NCBI GenBank assembly: GCA_018350325.1
Contig: JAEVLN010000048.1
Span: 62,001 to 126,000 of the forward strand
Length of the DNA: 64,000 nt
Direction: 5' to 3'
Source: Globodera rostochiensis
Lineage: Eukaryota; Nematoda; Chromadorea; Rhabditida; Heteroderidae
Shown piece by piece: positions 56,475 through 64,000 of the stretch. Numbering within the stretch: the first letter of the stretch is position 1; the number at the start of each line of letters is the position of its first letter. Position numbers and translations under genes: made by a program. A model generated the notes under the pieces. That model saw nothing but the letters and a program-made list of their open reading frames with translations, was not told the DNA's origin and made no database searches.

Positions 56475-57195
56475 TCACAAAGGGAAGGTCCCCAAGTGAC
56501 CGCGGAGTTTCGGGATGAAACTTGGCACACTGATAGATCACCCCCACATTTCTACCACAAAGTGGCATTCATTTTTGCTGCGGACGCTTGGGGAACGAAA
56601 TATAGGCCCTTTGCATTTTCACTAAACTACAAGAGACTACATGCACTTTCTTCGTACTCTTTTAATTCGGCTGCTTCATCATCAATTACCAAGTCATCAG
56701 AAACTTCAAATTCCGTGCATTTTCCAGGCATTTTTCCAGGCAATTGAAATAAAATTTTGAGAAAGAATTTGTCTTAATATTTGATTGGCAATGATTGATG
56801 ATAAGATGAAAAATGCAATTGGATTAATGAAATAATATTTTGAGGATTGATCGTCATTTTTTATTGTGCTAAAAAAGAAATTTAGTAAGAAAAAAATTGC
56901 TGAATCGTAAAGGACTTGAACTTTCACAGACAAAAATTAAATTGAGCACACAACCACCAGGCCGCCACACCAGCACTTAAGTGCATGTAGTCTTTTGTCG
57001 TTAAGTGAAAATATCTCGTTCCCCAGGCGCCCGCAGCAAAAATCAAAACAACCATGTGATTAAAAACAACAAAAAGAGTTTTAATCAGAATTAAACGCTT
57101 CCTTAATGCCACTTTGTGGTAGAAATGTGGGGGTGATCTATCAGTGTGCCAAGTTTCATCCCGAAACTCCGCGGTCACTTGGGGTCCATCCCTTT
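56475..57195. mobile_element. Foldback element with tRNA-like core, next to WRAP53 start
   Basis: The left arm 56475-56600 (CCCCAAGTGACCGCGGAG, TTTCGGGATGAAACTTGG, CACACTGATAGATCACCCCC) is inverted at about 57060-57195. The arm end resembles the arm of the 1-830 element (GTGACCGTGGGACTTCGGG), so both belong to one superfamily. The centre has a minus-strand tRNA-like segment at 56895-56975. It lies within 70 bp of the WRAP53 ATG. Confidence 0.8.
56895..56975 (-). repeat. tRNA-like segment in palindrome centre
   Basis: On the minus strand GCTGGTGTGGCGGCCTGGTG (A-box region) is followed by AAAGTTCAAGTCCTTTA (B-box/T-arm). The acceptor stem is not formed. Confidence 0.5.
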
Positions 57196-57740
57196 GTCAG
57201 GGCCATAGCCAGGGAGGGGGGAGCCCAGCGGGCCATCCCCTCCCCCCCGAAATGTTGCCTTACCGCTTTAAATTCTCTCTTATTTTCCATTGACGAATTC
57301 ATAATCAGTACAGCGCGGATTTATATGACTAAAAAAAAAGTCAAATATGGACTAAAAACCCCCCAAAATATGGACCAAAAACCCAAAGTGCCAAAATTGG
57401 ACTAAAAAGGTGCTAAAACTGACCAAATCCAGTCAATTTTTGCCCGAAAACGTTTAAAATTCGTCAATCTTTAATCACAATGATATACCTATGTATGTAC
57501 TATTTTTTTACATTTTGGGTTAAATATCAAAAAATAAAAATAAATCTTTTGGAAAATCTCGATCTTAAGGGGTGCATTTTTGTCAAAAAAAAGTTTTTTT
57601 TGGGTGGCGCATATGTATTTGGTTTTTGAATTTTTTTTAAGGGTATCTTTTTATTGCATTTTTCTTAAGAATTCAGTCCAGAGCTCATACATAACTTGCT
57701 TCAAAGGGTTTCCGCCAAAAATTTTGCCAGTTCGTCGTTA
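57196..57740. mobile_element. G/C-run transposon fragment
   Basis: Starts CAGGGCCATAGCCAGGGAGGGG at 57199, a variant of the CAGGGGCGTAGCCAG terminus seen at several places here. The right end is not clear because the 57749-58018 element inserted downstream. Confidence 0.5.
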
Positions 57741-57748
57741 GATCAGAG

Positions 57749-58018
57749 GGTAATAGTCGGGCTGGTCCCCCCCTACTTGCCTTTTCGTTGTAAGTTTGTG
57801 CTTTTCGAATGATTTTGAGGCCAAAATTTTTTTTTGAAAAAATTAAATTTTTTCAAAATTGTTTGAATTCGGGTCCGGGGCTCGGAAGTGATCGAAATGG
57901 ATGCCATATTCGGATTCTACGCCCCCGGAAACCCCTAGAAACACCTTTTTATCAACTTTGAAAAAAAAATTATTTTTTCAAAAAATGGGGGGGGGGGGGG
58001 ACCAGCCCGACTATTACC
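57749..58018. mobile_element. hAT-type MITE (270 bp), TSD GATCAGAG
   Basis: Termini GGTAATAGTCGGGCTGGTCC... are inverted, flanked by exact 8-bp GATCAGAG (57741-57748 and 58019-58026). Lies about 180 bp upstream of the APC4 start codon. Confidence 0.88.
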
Positions 58019-58199
58019 GATCAGAGGTCGTGTCGTATCTGTCCTTATTTCTAAAGATTTGTCCTTACTTCAGGCCTTCGACCAAATACCAAAAAACCCG
58101 AGACTTTTCTCGAGGCAAGACCTAACAAATAAGATACTCTGTTTATACCCGAAGTGTTTTTTTCTTGGTTTTAGAGAGCAGAATATTCAACTGCAAAAG

Positions 58200-61100
58200 A
58201 TGATCAAAAAGCCATCGATATTAACTGAAAACAAGGATATTCTTGACAAAGTCAAACTTAGGACAAAATTTGAAGTTTGTTTTTAAAAGAGGGCGTTTTT
58301 GCTCTTTTATTTCAGGTTGCACACGCAGTTTGGAATCCGAGGATCAATCTCATCGCACTCGGATCTCGTGACGGAGATGTGGTTGTGAAGCGGTATTTAT
58401 GGAAGACCGGATGGAAGGTGTTTATCTTCATCATTTAGTAATTTTTTATTCTTTCCATCTAGAGGAATTTTTCACGGGAAGATCTTGCCAAGCAATTCGA
58501 TGTTTGTATCGGCACATTGGAAGCGTCTTCATCGAAGTCGAAGGACCAACTTACGTTTTTGTGTTGGTCTCCCGATGGACAAATGCTTCTGACAGTTTTT
58601 CAGAGTGGATGGTGTTTTTACTTGGACACACAAACGGGCGATACTCTTTTTGTCAAGAAGTTGCCGTATTCGCCTTCCTGCGTTGAATGGCTAAAGTTTC
58701 GGCCGAAAATGTCTCTAAATTTTCCGCACATCGGCCAACTATCAGCGACAGCAGTAAAAATTGTTTTCATGAATTTCTACAAAGAAATAGGATTTTAGAT
58801 ATGTTGATATCGAAAGCTTTTAAGCAGTGGCGTAGCCAGTGGGGGGGGGGGGGTGCCCCCCCCCCCGAAATGAAATTTGAAGAAAAAAAAACAAGAGGGG
58901 GGACCCTTTTGTTTTTCACTTTTACAATTTTTTGGCCAATTTTCTTAACAAATTGTCATCAAACATCAAAATTTTTTTCTCGGCGGCGCCTATCGGCACC
59001 GCCGACCCCCTCCATAAAAATTCGCAAAAAAATTTGCATTTTTGAAAAAATGCACCCCATAAAATCGAACATTTTTTGGAAAAATTGCTTAACAAAAATG
59101 CAATAAAAAGAAAAAAATTCACCCCTAAGAATCGATTTTAAAAAACAAAAAATGCACCCCTAAGAATCGAGTTCCTCCCCCCCCCCCCCCCCCCCCCCCG
59201 ACCTGGCTACGCCCCTGCTTTTAAGATATTTAATTGATTCAGGCCCGTAGCCAGAAATTTTTTTCGGGGGGGGGGCAGTTCTTAGGGGTGTATTTTTTCC
59301 TTTTTATTGCATTTTTGTTAAGCAATTTTTCCAAAAAATGTTCGTTTTTTAGAGTTTTGTTTTCCATTTTATTTATTTTTGTTAAGAAATTTTCAAAAAT
59401 GCTAATTTTTTTTTTGCAAATTCTGCTTTGCCGTTGGGGGGTGGGGGGTCGGCGGTGCCGAAGGCGCCGCCGGAGAAAATTTTTGAAGTGAATTTAAGGT
59501 CCCCCCTATCGTTTTTTTTTTCTCAAATTTCATTTCGGTGGGGGGGGGCATGCCCCCCCCCTGGCTACGGGCCTGATGATTCTATGGCGGCTACCTCCCC
59601 ACCCCCACGAAAATTAGGGAAGGGAAAAACAGCAGTTTTTAACAGTTAAATCTTCAAAAAATTTCCAGCGCCTTCCGGTCACTGCGGATCTTTTCATTAT
59701 TAACCAAAAATTCTGGTTAAATTATTCCCTTGGTATAATGCACTGGCGCTCACTTTGGCTACGGCCATGTCTGTGATGATTTAATTATTGGGTTTAAAGG
59801 TTCAGGTTTCGTCGGATAAATTCAATTTTAATGAAAATGCACCTAAAAATCATCGGAATGTTTGTGGCGCTGTAGAACATTTTTACCGGGACATTTTCCA
59901 CAAATCTCTCAGTGCTACTTTCCTTTGTGTGATGCATTCGATGGGGGCGGATACTTTCGTCGACATTTTTTCATGTGGAATTCTTCTCATTCGGCGTTTT
60001 AATGTCGGAGGTGGGCGCCTGGCGAACATATTAATTCCAAACTGTTTTTTAGATTGGCATTCTTCAAACCCCCTGAATGAAATTTTCCTTAGTGACGGCA
60101 AATTTCACATATTATCTAAAGGTTCGGATTCTTTTGCGATCTTGAAACTTCCTGAACAAGTTGGTCATGATCATTTGCTCGTTTTCGACCAAATTTCGGA
60201 CTGGTCTTTCTTTTCATTATTCATTCAATTCCATCTCTTTCCAATTCAGCATTTGTTGGATGTCGTTTTGTTGTGTTTATTTGCAGAAAATGTTCCACTA
60301 TTCAGTCCACAATTGGAAGCAATCGAGTGAAGTCTGGGTCTTTTTTTTCCAGTATAAGATTTTTAGGCATTTCATCAACGAATATTTGCAATCGTTGTCA
60401 ATTGTGGCGATCATGGGCCGTCAGTAAAGACGAAATGTTTGGAAATGTGTCGCGATTTGCTACTTATATTGGAGGAGGATGGAGAAGCCTCCGATTTAGT
60501 TGAAAAGTTTTTGGGCGCTTCGACGACACAAAAGGAACTGAAACAGGCGGGAAACTTTGCAGACGAATACACGTGAGAAATCCGGTACTGCTCGTTCCCC
60601 CGGCCCGCCCGAGCGATTTTCGACGCATTTTTTCTCCTTTCTTTAACAACCAATACAAATTTAGTAACATTAAAAGCTTAAATGCTGTAGAATTAATTAT
60701 TAAGCAGACTAAATGCTTAATTAACTTGAGAATGTCCGAAAACAAAATGTTCGAAAATTTGGTACCACGACAAATGCGGATTTAACAAATGCGGACGACA
60801 CATGCGGACGACATTTCCGGATAACGACATTTGCGGATTGGACATTTGCGGATCGAGCGACACTTGCGGACGATCACGAGAAAACGTCATTTGCGGACGA
60901 CGTTTGCGGACTAGAATAAAAAAATTTTGAGATCAAAACTTTTATATTTTAAATGGAACGGAGGACGGGCTCGTCAGTGCGAGCCCGTCCTCATATCCAT
61001 AAAAGCATTATTTGTGTTGGCCCTTTAATCGCAGACACACGGAACTAAATAAAGCCTTTTTTTTGCATCAAAATTGCGTATATGAAAAGTAGTCCCATCT

Positions 61101-63015
61101 CATCCTCTCTCTTACGAAACAATGTTATGCTTTTCATATGCTTTTGTTTCTGCAGTGGCTTTAATTTAGTTCTGTGTGTCTGCGATTAAAGGGCCAACAC
61201 AAATAAGCTTTTATGGACTATGAGGAAGGGCTCGCACTGACGAGCCCCGCCCTCCATTCCATTTAAAATATAAAAGTTTTGGTATCAAAATTTTTTATTT
61301 TTACAGATCGAGATCCGCAAGTGTCGCTCGATCCGCAAATGTTATCCGCAAATGTCAATCCGCAAGTGTCGCCATCCGCAAATGTTGTATAATCCGCAAA
61401 TGTCGTCCGCAAGTGTCGTTCCGCAAATGTCGCTATCCGCAAGTGTCGGGACACGGAAAATTTCAATTTTTGCATGATCAGTAAGTAGTCTGTAACATTT
61501 TTGTGATCGATTAGCTTATATTAGCACAAATATTCTAAAGACTTAGAGCTTTCGAATAGCACTAAGATTTTAGTACTCGATTGACTAAGAACCAACCGAG
61601 TTATGATTTTTTTAACCGGCCGGGGGGGGACGAAGCGCACACTGAGAAATCCAATTAGAAATTGGGAAAAGTTTTATTCTTTCAGTGTTTTGATCAAAGG
61701 CATTGTCAACGGGTTGCAGCCAGCTACCGAGACACTGCGAAACAGCATTGGCTTGCTCCGATCGCTTTTAGTGAAATTGAACGAACTCAGTGACAGTCGG
61801 GAAAACGGAGGCCTTTCGGAGCGGTTGGTAGTTCCAAAAATTTCTTAAATAAAGGTTGTTTTTAGACTTCTCGAGACTCTGTTGAAAATTGCCGCGGGAC
61901 ATCCGAAATTTGAGGCTCACGAAAATTTAGGCAAAAATTGCGAGCAGATTTTGAAGGACTTTGAGCATTCCATACTTTCGTTGGAGTCAAAACTGCTGGA
62001 TGTGCTTAAATTAGCGGAGCTGAACAAGTTCGCCAGAAATTTCTGTTCTTGTAACATTTTGGTTCAGAAAGGAATTGGGTCATTTGGTTCGATGGTTTAT
62101 TGCTCTCATTTACGAATCGGGCAATGATTGTGGGATGGAAATTGACGAGAACATTGATGTGAAACTAATTGGAAATGTTTGTCGCTTTCAATATTTTTAA
62201 TAAGCCATCGTTTCTCTTTGTTTGTAGAACGCTGCTTATTTTTTAGCTTTTGTCGTCAATTACACAAAAATGCGGGCATGAAACAATCGGAGAGTGCGTT
62301 TTGGACAGAGTGATGGGTCATTTGTTCAGTGACTGCGAAATGGGCACCTTTCCGTCCGATAGTTCAATTGAGGGCAATGGCGGCCGAAATGGCTGTGGTT
62401 TTGAAAATTCGTGTGCCAGGTTCTTCCAAGAACATTAAATTTGTTTACTTTTACAACAAAAGTCGAAACTGTAATTTTATTAGTAAAAGTGGGATTTGTA
62501 TTCTTAGCACTATTTCCGAATGAGTCGTAATTGCAGGGGAATGTCTGAAGAGGATAAGACGTCGAACGGCGCTAAGTGTGCCCATTGGACGTTGTGGGGA
62601 CAAATCCAAAAATGCTTACAGCACTTCCAAACTCTCAGCGATGATGGAATTAACTCATTGTAAGTTTTAAACGGGGAGACGAGGACAAAATCTGAAGCGG
62701 AGCCGGAAAATGGAAATATACACACGAAACCAATCCCCCCATCCCTCCACAACGGCATTTGTCCTTTTCCACAGAGTGCGACCGGCCAGCAATCGAAGTA
62801 AATGCATCGCTTTGTCCACTGAAGAGGGGGAAGCGGCCTTTCGACTCATTGACTTTGAAACGAATTGTGAGGAAGAAGAAGAAGAGATCGATGGGCGGGA
62901 GGGAATGTCCGAAGGGGAGGAAGGCGTTGGATGCAAAGAGTCGGTAAAGAAGTCGATCAGTTTGCACTCCTTCATTTTCGGTCATTCGGCTGAGGAGAGG
63001 ATGGAGTGTGGGTAA
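58200..63015 (+). CDS. ANAPC4: Anaphase-promoting complex subunit 4 (APC4)
   Basis: Clear exons: 58200-58274, 58316-58417 and 58463-58753 (in frame, introns of 41-45 bp), about 59808-60050, about 60439-60572, 61686-61823, 61866-62050, about 62080-62186 and about 62774-63015. The N-terminus is the APC4 WD40 part (AVWNPRINLIALGSRDG, WSPDGQMLLTVFQSG, LPYSPSCVEWLKF). The long-helix region has TKCLEMCRDLLLILEEDG, VNGLQPATETLRNSIGLLRS and LGHLVRWFIALIY, as in Apc4_long. The end is RPASNRSKCIALS followed by an acidic tail. APC4 is a platform subunit of the APC/C ubiquitin ligase that controls mitosis. Introns are loaded with transposons (58825-59575, 60757-61455). Some middle junctions are not resolved. 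Confidence 0.88.
58825..59217. mobile_element. hAT-type MITE (393 bp) in APC4 intron, TSD CTTTTAAG
   Basis: Termini CAGTGGCGTAGCCAG...CTGGCTACGCCCCTG are bounded by exact 8-bp CTTTTAAG (58817-58824 and 59218-59225). G and C runs lie just inside the ends, and the interior carries the GGCGGCGCCTATCGGCACCG block. Confidence 0.93.
59240..59575. mobile_element. Second MITE in the same APC4 intron
   Basis: Termini CAGGCCCGTAGCCAG...CTGGCTACGGGCCTG are inverted with internal G/C runs. The flanks AATTGATT and ATGATTCT are only partly alike, so the duplication is imperfect. It is a relative of the element 22 bp away, in opposite orientation of the shared interior (GGCGGTGCCGAAGGCGCCGCC). Confidence 0.8.
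60757..61455. mobile_element. Foldback element, CATTTGCGGA motif arrays, in APC4 intron
   Basis: Arms of about 290 bp. The outer part holds many GACATTTGCGGAT words (60764-60915) facing inverted ATCCGCAAATGTC words (61310-61450). The inner part (60930-61060 and 61150-61300) is an inverted repeat containing GACGGGCTCGTCAGTGCGAG and GGCCCTTTAATCGCAGAC. The transcript of this intron would fold into a long hairpin. Confidence 0.88.
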
Positions 63016-63440
63016 ATAAAATGATCAGATAACCAACCATCAAGGGCGTACCCGGAGGGGGAGGCTACAGCCCTTCTCCCCGAAATGATAATTTTCAGGG
63101 AATTTTAAATATTCTTTCTTAACAAACATCTTTAAGACCTTCGAAAATTTTCCCGGGCCAATCCCGCGCTCAGTAAAATTGTAAAATTTGAATCTAACAA
63201 TGATTTTTGGATTTCGCCCTTCGAAAAGTTCTTTAAGAAAAATGCAAAAACCCCAAAAAGCACACCCTCTAAAAATAGCGTTTTTAACTACCCCTCGCCC
63301 CCCCCCGAGCGCCCTTGCTAATCACTGTCATGATTTTCGATACTTTTCGTTTTTATAAATCAATTCCCTTTTGCCATAATAAACGCCTGCATCAAAAAAA
63401 TGCAAAAAAAGTAAATAAAGGTACACTAATTTTGGATTTT
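63016..63440. mobile_element. G/C-run transposon fragment downstream of APC4
   Basis: AAGGGCGTACCCGGAGGGGGAGG at 63041 and CCCCCCGAGCGCCCTTG at 63300-63316 look like the two ends of a MITE of the GGGCGTAGCCAG type. Nothing else recognised. Confidence 0.55.
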
Positions 63441-63452
63441 ATAGTCCTTTTA

Positions 63453-63626
63453 ATGCGATTGATGCAATTTGACGGATGTGCCCTCGCTTTCGTCGCGAGT
63501 GACAATATTTTATTCAACAGCTCATTGCATTACCCACCCAATGGCGTGAAAAGCGATTTGAGCCGAGTCACGCACGGAATACTGCACGAGGGGGTTTTGG
63601 GTTTTCCTGGGCGGCGAAGGGCATAA
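63453..63626 (+). CDS. Possible exon of an unrecognised gene
   Basis: 57 codons open from MRLMQFDGCALAFVASDN to LHEGVLGFPGRRRA and a stop at 63624-63626. A possible acceptor TTTTATAG precedes it. It has balanced amino-acid composition and no repeat character, and could be a last exon or a diverged continuation of APC4. I do not recognise it. Confidence 0.25.
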   Translation: MRLMQFDGCALAFVASDNILFNSSLHYPPNGVKSDLSRVTHGILHEGVLGFPGRRRA

Positions 63627-64000
63627 AGGAGTTAATGGATGGACGCGGCGTAAATTAAATTCGAATATTTATTTTTTCTTCCCCAATTGTCTAAGCATCC
63701 ATCGCACTTCATCCTTCCCGCCCCCCCCCCCCAATGAATTATTGTGAATGGTTAGGCCGTGGATGGGTGGGTCGGCGGATGAATGTTTAATTCTGCTTTC
63801 CATCCAATGCCAACCAACTCTGACTTGGATGGTCTCCCAATTGAATGGCAATTAAACCGCGTCACTCACCTCATTCAAGGCAAGTGGGGTGGAAGAAAAG
63901 TGATGAGATGGCCCGCGAATTTAAAGCTGCCTATATTTGGAGGGCGGCACTTTGCCCGTATAAAATGTCCTAAGGGAGGGGGCAGTCCAAGGCTTTCACT
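63627..64000. other. Nothing recognised
   Basis: AT-rich DNA with one C run (63720-63732) and no gene supported on either strand. Confidence 0.4.

Overview
This is eukaryotic DNA, most likely from a nematode. Protein-coding genes are split by very short GT-AG introns (many of 40-60 bp). One gene is a MOLO-1-like protein, a family described in nematodes; the others are conserved animal genes. I cannot fix the species. The density of small transposons and homopolymer G/C runs suits a repeat-rich genome, and a tylenchid plant parasite is possible but unproven.

Gene layout, left to right: a MOLO-1-like TPM-domain membrane protein (+, 4252-5801); an unrecognised proline/serine-rich gene (+, about 7744-8660); mitochondrial ribosomal protein L13 (-, 9226-10652); an SLC25A44-type mitochondrial carrier (-, 11931-14202); a GAP1-type Ras GTPase-activating protein with RasGAP and PH domains (-, about 19740-22630); a low-complexity gene with C2-like segments (-), whose pieces lie on both sides of a 17-kb satellite (26.7-27.5 kb and 44.8-46.7 kb); the telomerase/Cajal-body WD40 protein WRAP53/TCAB1 (-, 52534-56406); and anaphase-promoting complex subunit 4 (+, 58200-63015). 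These are unrelated housekeeping or signalling genes and form no operon or pathway. Exon coordinates come from reading splice sites and matching the remembered pattern of each family; unresolved junctions are stated.

Between and inside the genes the sequence is dominated by repeats. (1) Non-autonomous hAT-type elements with exact 8-bp target-site duplications occur at 6465-7363, 9995-10311, 12236-12402, 14481-15360, 17450-18589, 50562-51564, 57749-58018 and 58825-59217. (2) Long foldback elements have arms that often carry arrays of a short motif peculiar to each element. (3) Several elements hold tRNA-like A-box/B-box cores. (4) A 17.1-kb satellite (27.55-44.68 kb) is built from a 39-41-bp and a 20-21-bp module, with a 2383-bp larger periodicity and two degenerate patches. 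(5) A 1.1-kb 30-bp minisatellite lies inside WRAP53, a 78-bp array at 18.8-19.3 kb, a 14/15-bp array at 24.8-25.3 kb, a pyrimidine tract at 26.3-26.7 kb, and a 4 x 61-bp array just upstream of the MOLO-1-like gene. No transposase, tRNA gene that looks functional, rRNA or CRISPR was seen.
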